This document shows, piece after piece, positions 1 to 7,855 of a DNA stretch of 64,000 bases. A model generated the notes under the pieces. That model made no database searches. It was given only the letters and a program-made list of their open reading frames with translations, and was not told the origin of the DNA. The position numbers and the translations under genes are program-made. Position 1 is the stretch's first letter. Each line of letters opens with the position of its first letter. The stretch is taken from NCBI GenBank assembly GCA_009840545.1, contig VXNM01000010.1, forward strand, positions 124,001 to 188,000, written 5' to 3'. This stretch comes from Gammaproteobacteria bacterium. GTDB lineage: Bacteria > Pseudomonadota > Gammaproteobacteria > Pseudomonadales > Azotimanducaceae.

Positions 1-18
1 CGAGTCACTGATGGCTAA
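1..18 (+). CDS. 3' tail of an upstream gene, possibly ubiH (partial)
   Basis: The first 18 bases can be read as five codons followed by a TAA stop whose last base is the A of the next gene's ATG, giving a TAATG junction. In enterobacteria ubiH lies directly upstream of ubiI and gcvT, so the tail may belong to ubiH. Five codons cannot identify a protein, so this is inference from the overlap and the expected gene order only. Confidence 0.25.
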   Translation, partial: RVTDG

Positions 19-1181
19 TGGACTTTGATGTCATCGTAAGTGGTGCAGGTTTGACAGGGTCCGCTACCGCCTTGGCCTTGCACCAAAAGGGATTTCGCGT
101 TGCTTTGATTAAAGCCTCCGATCCCGCAACATCGGAGGGACGATTTGGACATGACCTCCGTACGCTTGCACTCTCACCGGTAAACGTTAATTGGTTCAAG
201 ACTCTCGACTTCGAAGACTCCATCTTCCGTTATCCCGTCGAACGAATGCAAGTGTGGGAACACGACGGATCGGGTCTTGTCACATTCGACGCTCACACGG
301 TCGGTCTCACAAGTCTGGCATCAATCTTTGAACACAGTCCGCTAATCGAGGCTTGTAGAACCAAGATTCAGAACGATGTCGAGGTGTTCGACCACACACA
401 AATCGTCGAATTGGACAGCACAAATAAGTCCGTACAGCTGAGCAAAGGACTATCGATCAGCTGCAAGCTCCTTTGTATAGCCGAGGGCCCAAATAGTCTT
501 ACCCGAGAGATTGCTGGATCGGCTTGGGAATCACAAGAACTAGGTCACTCTGCATTGGTTACATTGGCAAGAACAGAACACGGACACAGAAATACTGCGT
601 GGCAAAAATTTGGTGATGGAATACTTGCGTTTCTACCCTTCGAAGGCAATCTAGTCTCGGTTATATGGAGCCTGGACAATGCGCGATGTCAACAATTGCT
701 CTCTTTCAAAGACGACGAGTTTGCAAAACTACTCACAGAAACAAGTGAACGCGTCTGCGGAAAAATAGTCGAAATCGACGAACGAAAGGCTTTTTCGCTC
801 AAACAATCATTGGCAAGTACGTTCTGTCCCAAGTCCTGGGTAGTTGTCATTGGTGACGCTGCTCATACTTTGCACCCACTTTCGGGACAAGGCGTGAATC
901 TGGGATTGGAAGACGCGAGAACTCTTGTCAATTACCTCGGAAACGAATCAATGGGGTTCTTTAATCCTACATCGCTCACAAGGTTTGCGCACAAACGACG
1001 GCTCAAAGCTCGGCAGATGCTTCTCGCCATGGCGTTCTTCTTGAACGCTTGGTCATGGAAGCGACCCGGTTCCCGCTGGGTTCGGAACGTAGGAATCAGA
1101 GCGTTCAACAGAGTGGGCTTCATCAAGCACCAAGTAATGCGTGAAGCCGTTGGATTCGGAGCACTAGGAAGCCTGGATTGA
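18..1181 (+). CDS. ubiI: FAD-dependent ubiquinone hydroxylase, UbiI/UbiH family
   Basis: This 387-residue protein is a UbiH/UbiF/VisC-type aromatic flavoprotein monooxygenase that hydroxylates the ring of a ubiquinone precursor at the inner membrane. The N-terminus carries the FAD dinucleotide motif GxGxxG at residues 9-14 (GAGLTG). The second FAD motif, with GDAAH and then GQGVNLGLEDA, begins near residue 279. The length is close to the roughly 400 residues of the family. It directly precedes gcvT, overlapping it by four bases (TTGA), which matches the ubiH-ubiI-gcvTHP order of E. coli and favours UbiI over UbiH or UbiF. Position specificity (C5 versus C1 or C6) cannot be read from the sequence; the UbiI name rests on synteny. 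Confidence 0.85.
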   Translation: MDFDVIVSGAGLTGSATALALHQKGFRVALIKASDPATSEGRFGHDLRTLALSPVNVNWFKTLDFEDSIFRYPVERMQVWEHDGSGLVTFDAHTVGLTSLASIFEHSPLIEACRTKIQNDVEVFDHTQIVELDSTNKSVQLSKGLSISCKLLCIAEGPNSLTREIAGSAWESQELGHSALVTLARTEHGHRNTAWQKFGDGILAFLPFEGNLVSVIWSLDNARCQQLLSFKDDEFAKLLTETSERVCGKIVEIDERKAFSLKQSLASTFCPKSWVVVIGDAAHTLHPLSGQGVNLGLEDARTLVNYLGNESMGFFNPTSLTRFAHKRRLKARQMLLAMAFFLNAWSWKRPGSRWVRNVGIRAFNRVGFIKHQVMREAVGFGALGSLD

Positions 1182-2251
1182 AGACACATCTTTACAGTAG
1201 CCATGTCGAGCTCGGCGCAAAGATGGTTGACTTTTTCGGATGGCAAATGCCGCTGCATTACGGCTCTCAAATTGAAGAACATCATTCAGTGCGCCAAGCA
1301 GCAGGAATGTTTGATGTCTCGCATATGCTTCCTGTCGACTTCAACGGTGAGGATAGCCAACGATTCCTTCAATTGATGTTGGCCAGTGATGTCGAAAAGA
1401 AATTGAATCAAAACGGGCGGGCGACTTATACCGTCATGCTCAACGAAAACGGTGGAATCATCGACGACCTCATCGTGTATAGACTTGCTGACCAAACCTA
1501 TCGTGCAATTTTCAATGCTGGTACAGCAACGGCAGATTTGGAATGGATTCAATCCAAGGCTGTTTCACAGTTCAGTGTCGACATTTCTCCTAGGCATGAC
1601 TTGAACATACTTGCAATACAAGGTCCCGACGCCCTGACAAAGTCATCCAATGTCTTCGGAACCACTCCCCCGGAGGAACTGAAACCTTTTCGATGCATTG
1701 AGTCTAATGGCTTTTTCGTAGGTAGAACTGGCTATACGGGCGAAGATGGCATTGAAGTTTTGTGCGGAACAGAGCAAGCTAAATTGCTCTGGGAATCATT
1801 GCACGATATGGGTGTTCGCCCTTGTGGATTGGGCGCGCGAGACACATTGCGACTGGAAGCTGGACTGAATCTCAATGGGCAAGATATGAACCCGGACATC
1901 TCTCCACTGGCAAGCGCATTGGGATGGGTAGTAGATTGGGACCCGGAGGAGAGACAGTTCATCGGTCGACAAGCATTGACACAGGAGCGAACTCGAGGTC
2001 TCCGTCGGAGACTCACCGGTGTCGTTTTGAAAGGCGGAATTATGCGTTCCGGACAAGAGGTGCTTACTGATTCAGGAAGTGGTGTGATAACGAGTGGGTC
2101 GTATTCTCCCACTTTAGGCTACAGTGTTGCACTCGCTCGTGTCCCGGCTGCTGCGACGGGGACATGCAAAGTCGTCATCCGCAACCGAGAAATAGAAGGG
2201 CGGCTCGTTCGTCCACCATTCGTCAGGAAAGGAGAAAAAGTACACAAGTGA
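1178..2251 (+). CDS. gcvT: Aminomethyltransferase, glycine cleavage T protein
   Basis: GcvT transfers the methylene group from the aminomethyl-lipoyl arm of GcvH to tetrahydrofolate and releases ammonia. The 357-residue protein shows the family N-terminus ([22 protein letters not shown]-like, then FDVSHM), the [11 protein letters not shown] segment, [12 protein letters not shown] and the [11 protein letters not shown] folate-binding region. The start is TTG at 1178, overlapping the ubiI stop as TTGA. It aligns with the usual GcvT N-terminus and no ATG lies at the right place. The 3' end overlaps gcvH as GTGA. This is the second gene of the ubiI-gcvT-gcvH-gcvPA-gcvPB operon, where overlapping codons suggest translational coupling. 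Confidence 0.96.
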   Translation: MKTHLYSSHVELGAKMVDFFGWQMPLHYGSQIEEHHSVRQAAGMFDVSHMLPVDFNGEDSQRFLQLMLASDVEKKLNQNGRATYTVMLNENGGIIDDLIVYRLADQTYRAIFNAGTATADLEWIQSKAVSQFSVDISPRHDLNILAIQGPDALTKSSNVFGTTPPEELKPFRCIESNGFFVGRTGYTGEDGIEVLCGTEQAKLLWESLHDMGVRPCGLGARDTLRLEAGLNLNGQDMNPDISPLASALGWVVDWDPEERQFIGRQALTQERTRGLRRRLTGVVLKGGIMRSGQEVLTDSGSGVITSGSYSPTLGYSVALARVPAAATGTCKVVIRNREIEGRLVRPPFVRKGEKVHK

Positions 2252-2646
2252 GTGATACACCGTCTGAGCTCAAATATACAAAGACCCATGAATGGGCGCG
2301 ACTCGATGACGGCACAGTCGTCGTTGGAATTTCCGACTATGCACAGGATGCACTTGGAGACGTCGTATTTGTTGAATTGCCCGTTGTCGGTGACGACGTT
2401 AAAGAGGGAGAAGAAGTAGCTGTTGTGGAATCTGTCAAAGCCGCATCCGATATCTACTCTCCTATAAGCGGATCGATTAGTCAGGTAAACGAACTTCTGG
2501 ATGAACAACCTGAACTCCTGAACTCCGATCCCTACGGCGAAGGTTGGATTTTCACCATAAGTCCCACTGACTCAGATGACTATGAAGAACTACTGGACTC
2601 CAACGGTTATGACGAGTTTTGTAGTTCGGAAGAGCACGAAAACTAA
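2248..2646 (+). CDS. gcvH: Glycine cleavage H protein (lipoyl carrier)
   Basis: GcvH is the small lipoylated shuttle that carries the aminomethyl intermediate between the P, T and L proteins. The 132-residue product has the lipoylation motif ESVKAAS with the acceptor lysine at residue 64, an EWAR segment near residue 15 and the GEGWIF motif near the C-terminus. The chosen start is GTG at 2248, which overlaps the gcvT stop by three bases (GTGA). A purine-rich ribosome site (GGAG at about 2231-2234) lies upstream of it. A longer reading from 2164 would add 28 basic residues inside gcvT that do not resemble any GcvH and is rejected. Confidence 0.96.
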   Translation: MSDTPSELKYTKTHEWARLDDGTVVVGISDYAQDALGDVVFVELPVVGDDVKEGEEVAVVESVKAASDIYSPISGSISQVNELLDEQPELLNSDPYGEGWIFTISPTDSDDYEELLDSNGYDEFCSSEEHEN

Positions 2647-2663
2647 GACCTAATCTCCTCCTG

Positions 2664-4028
2664 ATGCCGTTCATTCCGCACACACGTGACGATGTCTCTG
2701 CAATGCTGCAAAGCATAGGAGTTTCAAACGTCGAAGAGCTCTTTTCTGAAATTCCAAGTTCGATAGACCGGGCCGATCTCTCAGCAGTTCCACGTGGTGT
2801 CACCGAAATGGAAATGCTGCGCGTTCTCTCAGAGAGGGCAAAGAAGGACGAAGTGGGCCCTTGCTTTATCGGAGCCGGGAGTTACGACCATCACATACCT
2901 GCAGCAGTGTGGGATCTTGCCAGCCGAGGTGAATTCCTGACTCCCTATACACCTTACCAGGCCGAGGCCAGTCAGGGAACTCTCCAAGTTCTCTACGAGT
3001 TTCAAACAATGATGTCGTCACTCACAGCGATGGACGTGGCCAATGCTTCCGTGTATGACGGCGGGTCCGGCTTGGCAGAGGCAATTCTCATGGCCGTGCG
3101 TTGCAACAGAAGAAACCAAAGCAAAAAGATCTTGATTTGTGGTGCAGTAAATCCGTTCTATATTCAAGCGGCCAACACACTGGTTCGCGGACAAGGAATT
3201 GAGTTAGTTCAGGGGGATCTGTCCAACGGTACCTATGCAATTGACTTAAGTGAAGGTGAAGAAGTATGTGCCGTGGTCGTGCAACAACCAAATTTCTTTG
3301 GACTTCTTGAGGACGTTGACGAAATTTGCGATTGGGCGAGAACAAAGAACGCAATGGTCGTCGCGGTCGTGAATCCCATGACGCTAGCGGTTCTTAAACC
3401 TCCGGGGGAATGGGGCGCTGAAGGTGCAGACATCTGTAGTGGCGACGGTCAGCCTTTGGGAGTTCCTATGTCTTCCGGTGGTCCTTCGTTTGGATTCCTG
3501 TGCACGAAATTACAGCATGTACGTCAATTGCCTGGCCGTATCGTGGGTAGAACGACTGATCGCGCTGGATCTTTGGGTTACACGCTGACATTGCAAGCTC
3601 GAGAGCAACACATTCGCCGAGCGAAGGCAACATCCAACATCTGTACTAATCAAGGATTGCTCGTCACTGCAGCAACGATTTACATGTCAATTGTGGGACT
3701 GAGAGGTCTAGGAAACGTGGCTTCTACGTGTCATTCAAACACTAAGTATCTAGTCGACAAACTTTGCAAGTCTGGTCTGGTAAAGAAGACTTTCGTCGAG
3801 CCCTTCTTCCATGAGTGCGCATTGGATCTTAGTTGCGATGCACAAATTGTGTGCGACATGCTACTCAGACAGGAAAAAATTCTCGCCGGCTACGCGCTTG
3901 GCAGGTCGTTTCCCGAGTTTCAATCCTCTCTATTGATCTGCGCGACAGAGCGTCGCACACAAGCTGAGATGGATCGATTCAGCGAAACCTTATTGAATGC
4001 ATGCATGAGTCTTGCTCGTGGACAATAA
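2664..4028 (+). CDS. gcvPA: Glycine dehydrogenase (decarboxylating) subunit 1
   Basis: This is the N-terminal half of the P protein, which with GcvPB forms the PLP-dependent glycine decarboxylase. The 454-residue protein opens with the typical PHT-type N-terminus, followed by FIGAGSYDHHIPAAV, PYTPYQAEASQGTLQ and YDGGSGLAEA, all diagnostic of GcvPA. It lacks the PLP lysine, as expected for this subunit. It begins with ATG 17 bases after gcvH, with CTCCTCC rather than a clear Shine-Dalgarno just upstream. Its end overlaps the start of gcvPB. E. coli and Pseudomonas carry a fused gcvP, so the split form is a lineage marker. Confidence 0.95.
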   Translation: MPFIPHTRDDVSAMLQSIGVSNVEELFSEIPSSIDRADLSAVPRGVTEMEMLRVLSERAKKDEVGPCFIGAGSYDHHIPAAVWDLASRGEFLTPYTPYQAEASQGTLQVLYEFQTMMSSLTAMDVANASVYDGGSGLAEAILMAVRCNRRNQSKKILICGAVNPFYIQAANTLVRGQGIELVQGDLSNGTYAIDLSEGEEVCAVVVQQPNFFGLLEDVDEICDWARTKNAMVVAVVNPMTLAVLKPPGEWGAEGADICSGDGQPLGVPMSSGGPSFGFLCTKLQHVRQLPGRIVGRTTDRAGSLGYTLTLQAREQHIRRAKATSNICTNQGLLVTAATIYMSIVGLRGLGNVASTCHSNTKYLVDKLCKSGLVKKTFVEPFFHECALDLSCDAQIVCDMLLRQEKILAGYALGRSFPEFQSSLLICATERRTQAEMDRFSETLLNACMSLARGQ

Positions 4029-5499
4029 CCAGACCATCTTCGACATTTCTCGGCCCAACCGTTTCGCTGGAGCGCAAATTCCGGAAATGGGAAGTCTTTC
4101 CGACATTCCTTTGCACTTTTTGAGGGACTCTAGTCCGTGTCTTCCTGAAGTTTCAGAAATTCAGGCTATCAGACACTACACCAATCTATCTCATCAAAAC
4201 TTCGCAATCGATCGAAATTTCTATCCCTTGGGTTCATGCACGATGAAGTACAACCCTCGTGGAGCCCACCGAGCAGCAAACCAGCCCGGATTTCTCAACA
4301 GGCATCCACTAACGTCGGTCGAGACAAGCCAAGGAGTATTGCAGTGCTTGTTTGAGTTGCAAGAGATCTTGACAAATGTCACTGGCATGGATGCTGTGTC
4401 GTTGGCCCCTATGGCGGGCGCTCAAGGAGAACTAGCCGGTCTGCTCATGATCCGTGCCTATCACGAGAGCCAAGGTGAGGCACACAGAGACGAAATCATA
4501 GTGCCCACGGCCGCCCATGGAACTAATCCTGCAACGGCAACGATGTCTGGCTACAAGGTTGCTGAGACAAAAGTAGGTGCGGATGGAGATGTAGACTTAG
4601 AGCACCTCAAGCAGGTGGTCGGACCGCAGACAGCCGGCATCATGCTCACGAATCCGTCAACTTGTGCCGTATTTGAACGACAAATAGTTGAAATCTCTAA
4701 GCTTGTTCACGACGCCGGAGGACTTCTCTACTACGATGGCGCAAACCTTAATGCAATACTTGGAAAGGTTTGTCCTGGAGATATGGGTTTCGATGTGCTT
4801 CATCTGAATTTGCACAAGACTTTCGCCACGCCTCACGGTGGAGGAGGGCCTGGGGCTGGTCCCGTAGCTGTGAATGGAAGATTGGTACCTTTTCTTCCTA
4901 TCCCAATAGTTGGCCAGCGAAACAACCAATTCGAGTGGTTTGGATCCGACGAGATACCCAACTCGATTGGAACGATGTCTGCGTTCATGGGCAATACCGG
5001 AATACTAATAAGGGCTCTGTCGTACGCCTTGATGCTGGGGCGGGAAGGAATGATTCGGGTGGCAGAGTACGCGACACTCAATGCAAACTACCTGGCTAAA
5101 GAACTGGAAAAAGCTGGGTTTAAACTGGCCTATCCCGATCGCAAAGCAACGCACGAGTTCCTTATTACATTGAGTGATGAAACTGCCAAATTCGGAATAC
5201 GCGCAATGGATTTCGCAAAACGACTTCTCGACTTCGACATTCATGCGCCAACCACGTACTTTCCCTTACTAGTTCCGGAGTGCTTTCTGATTGAACCAAC
5301 GGAGACGGAGTCCAAAGAGCAGCTTGACGCATTTGTCCATGCCATGAGCACAATGCGCATGGAGGCACAAACCAATCCGAGACAACTCTTGGATGCACCT
5401 CACCACCAATATCGAAAGAGATTGGATGAAGTCAAAGCCGCACGAGAGCTAGATTTGACCTGGCAACCGAAATCCAAAAAAACTGCACAAACAAAATAG
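4018..5499 (+). CDS. gcvPB: Glycine dehydrogenase (decarboxylating) subunit 2
   Basis: This is the PLP-binding half of the glycine decarboxylase (about 493 residues). The cofactor lysine sits in NLHKTF, around residue 267, followed by the glycine-rich GGGGPGAGP loop. Other family marks are FYPLGSCTMKYNPR near the N-terminus and the AAHGTNPATATM segment. The start is uncertain: GTG at 4018 or TTG at 4012, both inside the end of gcvPA, so the two subunits are probably translationally coupled and made in equal amounts. It is the last gene of the operon. A weak GGGAA...TTCCC inverted repeat follows near 5559-5574, but without a T-run it is not called as a terminator. Confidence 0.95.
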   Translation: MDNNQTIFDISRPNRFAGAQIPEMGSLSDIPLHFLRDSSPCLPEVSEIQAIRHYTNLSHQNFAIDRNFYPLGSCTMKYNPRGAHRAANQPGFLNRHPLTSVETSQGVLQCLFELQEILTNVTGMDAVSLAPMAGAQGELAGLLMIRAYHESQGEAHRDEIIVPTAAHGTNPATATMSGYKVAETKVGADGDVDLEHLKQVVGPQTAGIMLTNPSTCAVFERQIVEISKLVHDAGGLLYYDGANLNAILGKVCPGDMGFDVLHLNLHKTFATPHGGGGPGAGPVAVNGRLVPFLPIPIVGQRNNQFEWFGSDEIPNSIGTMSAFMGNTGILIRALSYALMLGREGMIRVAEYATLNANYLAKELEKAGFKLAYPDRKATHEFLITLSDETAKFGIRAMDFAKRLLDFDIHAPTTYFPLLVPECFLIEPTETESKEQLDAFVHAMSTMRMEAQTNPRQLLDAPHHQYRKRLDEVKAARELDLTWQPKSKKTAQTK

Positions 5500-5674
5500 C
5501 AGCCGTCTTGTAGCGCACACAGAGTTGTGTTCAACAGGCGTGCGTGACTCCGACACTTGGGAACCACGTTTCCCTTCAGAGAATTGAAGCTCTCAGTCTT
5601 GGAAACCTAGGAAACAGAAGCCATTTGAGTGACATTTGATCGCCATTGGACGAGTCACACAATCAATCTTTAGA

Positions 5675-6616
5675 TCACTCTCCGCTAAAGATCTTTGTAA
5701 GCAACGCGCTTCGTGGACGGTAAGGACGTGTGCCGTTTAATATTGCGTTCATTCGCGTCTCGGCTTCCAGCCTGACATATCCCTCATCGTCCTCAGCTTC
5801 AGCGAGGATGTAGAAAACACCCGATTGAATGGCATCAAAGACCATTCCCGCGGCACGAGATGGAGGCATACCATAGCGCTTGAATCGCTCGGCAACACGG
5901 TTGGCTGCAGGGTGAACCCGATTTGAGGAATCTCCCTCCACTCCGCCAAAACGGACTGGTCGGTTTCGCTCCGACGTGACAATATTAGTGGCGACTGCAT
6001 TCGGACATAGGACATGTACCGATATGCGACCCAAAACCTCTGCGTGCACCGCTTCCATTAAAGCCACACAGGCATGCTTCGATACTCCATAAACTCCAGA
6101 CGCCGCGCATAGTCCATCCTGAGAAGATGTAGCCATCACGGACCCGGGCGCATCCTGTTGCAGCATCTTGGGGACAAATTTTCTAAGACAAAAGACCGCG
6201 CCCATAAGGTTCACCCCAAGAACGAATTCCCAGTCGACGTCTCGTGCACCCAGTACGCTCCCACCAGCACCCACTCCCGCATTGCAACACAGCAGCGATA
6301 TTGGCTTCCCGGAAAACTTGCCGTCAATTTGTTCCGAGAGACTGTCAACGTCCTCTGCTGAGGAAACATCCGTTCGTACCCCCAATAGTTGTACATCGTG
6401 CTCGTCCGCCTTGACGGACAATTCACCGATCACTCGCTCAATCGCGGACTCTTCAATGTCAGCAATGACGCAGTGCAATCCATGTTCCAACGACTTCTCG
6501 ATGAGAGCCAGTCCGATCCCCGAAGCACCTCCCGTAACAATGGCGACTCCACCCCGCAAGACTTCAAGATCAGGATGGGCATTGTTTGTGGCTGAAACGT
6601 GGTTGGAACCTTCCAT
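5675..6616 (-). CDS. Short-chain dehydrogenase/reductase (SDR), unknown substrate
   Basis: This 313-residue protein is a classical SDR. It shows the NAD(P)-binding motif TGGASGIG near residue 30, the CCNAGVG motif near residue 110 and the catalytic YGVSK (YxxxK) preceded by a serine pair (TSSQDG). It is longer than the usual 250 residues, with an extended C-terminal part that includes a segment resembling those of the PhyH- and lipid-associated SDRs. The ATG at 6616 has a strong ribosome site (AAGGAGGG) six bases upstream. It converges with gcvPB across a 175-base gap and is divergent from the CmcJ-like gene at 6865. The substrate is unknown. Confidence 0.85.
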   Translation of the reverse strand: MEGSNHVSATNNAHPDLEVLRGGVAIVTGGASGIGLALIEKSLEHGLHCVIADIEESAIERVIGELSVKADEHDVQLLGVRTDVSSAEDVDSLSEQIDGKFSGKPISLLCCNAGVGAGGSVLGARDVDWEFVLGVNLMGAVFCLRKFVPKMLQQDAPGSVMATSSQDGLCAASGVYGVSKHACVALMEAVHAEVLGRISVHVLCPNAVATNIVTSERNRPVRFGGVEGDSSNRVHPAANRVAERFKRYGMPPSRAAGMVFDAIQSGVFYILAEAEDDEGYVRLEAETRMNAILNGTRPYRPRSALLTKIFSGE

Positions 6617-6715
6617 TGACTCCCTCCTTAGTCGATGAAATTCGAATGTATCCTAGCACTCGAGCTATTTGACTATGGACGCGCAAGTGTCAGATGATGT
6701 TGTGCAATCTCTAGT

Positions 6716-6743
6716 TTGACACAATCTAAAGTCTACTGATGAT
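6716..6743 (+). promoter_or_regulatory. Putative sigma-70 promoter for the CmcJ-like gene
   Basis: A perfect TTGACA lies at 6716-6721. With a 16-base spacer it is followed by GATGAT at 6738-6743, which matches four of six bases of the -10 consensus. It faces the gene starting at 6865, leaving a leader of about 115 bases. The call rests on the strong -35 only. Confidence 0.35.
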
Positions 6744-6864
6744 GGATTCAGAACCACTTCACGATGAAGACCCGCAAATTCCTGTATGTGCGGCTCGTTC
6801 GTCCCAGAGTGGTTAGCGATCTTAGGCTAAACTTAACTGTTCTCGAATGATTTAGCTACTTCAC

Positions 6865-7833
6865 ATGTCCGACACACAATCAATGTCCATTGAAACCAAT
6901 CTAAGCGGATACTTCCATTCAGATTACACGTCACGGCAAAAGACGATTATTGATGTAACGGGTCAAAAAACCACTGAGGGAGTTATTCCTCCAGTGCAAT
7001 CCACCGTCCGCGACGCTCGAGAACTGCAAAGCACGGAAGATGACCTCAAAGCCGATTCTCAAAGCAGGTTTTTTGCCAAACATGGATTTGTGCTGCTAGC
7101 ACACGAATCACAAGTAAAAAACTGGGACTCAGGAGCATTTGGACAGTCTGACACTATTCAAGTTGGAAACCGAGATGTTGGGCTACCGACCGGTGAAAAC
7201 GAGATTGAAAAGTACTACATGCGAGAAGTTGAAGATCTCATTCGAACAGTTCTGCTTCCAGGGAGGAATCTTTGGATCAACCAACCGAACATGGTCCTAC
7301 GACGTGGAGCGAATACAGCACATCCGTATTACGGTTTCGGGGTTCACAACGACTACGGCGTAACTGCCGATGACTTTGAGTCCAACACCGAAGCCTTCGG
7401 TACGCCAGAACAAGCACAACAATGGCGGGAGCAGTACGAGAACGATGACGTAAGAGCTTTCATGATTATTAACTTTTGGCGTCCTGTTCATATGTCGAGC
7501 CCGGTGGAACATATGCCTCTTGCGGTCTTGGACGCGCACTCAGTGGATCCTAGCGATCTCGTGTTAAGTGGTCTCGAGGGATTCACGCTTACAGGCAAAG
7601 TGTCTACTCAGCTCTCTCTCCGCCACAACACTACTCAAGCGTGGTACTACTATCCTCGCATGACTGTCAATGAAGTGATGGCCCTTAAGCTCTTTCATAT
7701 AGACAAGGACAATTCGAACCTTCCGTTCGGTGCGTGTTACCACTCGGCGGTTGAAAATCCGCTAGCACATCAGGGAGCTGAAGAACGGCAAAGTTGCGAA
7801 CACCGAGTCAGTGTGTTTGTCTTGAGAGACTAG
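6865..7833 (+). CDS. CmcJ/NvfI-family non-heme iron oxidoreductase
   Basis: This 322-residue protein resembles the CmcJ/AsaB/NvfI group, which includes enzymes of cephamycin, gibberellin and fungal meroterpenoid pathways. Shared features are an NFWRP block, the PLAVLD segment, a tryptophan-tyrosine run (AWYYYP) followed by MTVNEVMALK, and a C-terminal HRVSVFVLR strand. A candidate iron-binding HxD is H161-N-D163 in VHNDYG. Further histidines sit at 278 and 293. It stands alone between the SDR at 5675 (divergent) and yyaL (convergent, 22 bases away), so no biosynthetic cluster explains it. Family membership is fairly clear; the reaction and substrate are unknown. Confidence 0.72.
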   Translation: MSDTQSMSIETNLSGYFHSDYTSRQKTIIDVTGQKTTEGVIPPVQSTVRDARELQSTEDDLKADSQSRFFAKHGFVLLAHESQVKNWDSGAFGQSDTIQVGNRDVGLPTGENEIEKYYMREVEDLIRTVLLPGRNLWINQPNMVLRRGANTAHPYYGFGVHNDYGVTADDFESNTEAFGTPEQAQQWREQYENDDVRAFMIINFWRPVHMSSPVEHMPLAVLDAHSVDPSDLVLSGLEGFTLTGKVSTQLSLRHNTTQAWYYYPRMTVNEVMALKLFHIDKDNSNLPFGACYHSAVENPLAHQGAEERQSCEHRVSVFVLRD

Positions 7834-7855
7834 TAGCCTCCCAACGCGATTCGAT

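Noticed and set aside
1732-2112. Long minus-strand frame within gcvT, and similar antisense frames within gcvPA, ptsP, ileS and others
   Set aside because: They are shadows of well-identified genes and have no independent support.
5520-5600. Short inverted repeats (ACACA/TGTGT, GGGAA/TTCCC) after gcvPB
   Set aside because: Stems of five bases without a T-run are not convincing terminators.
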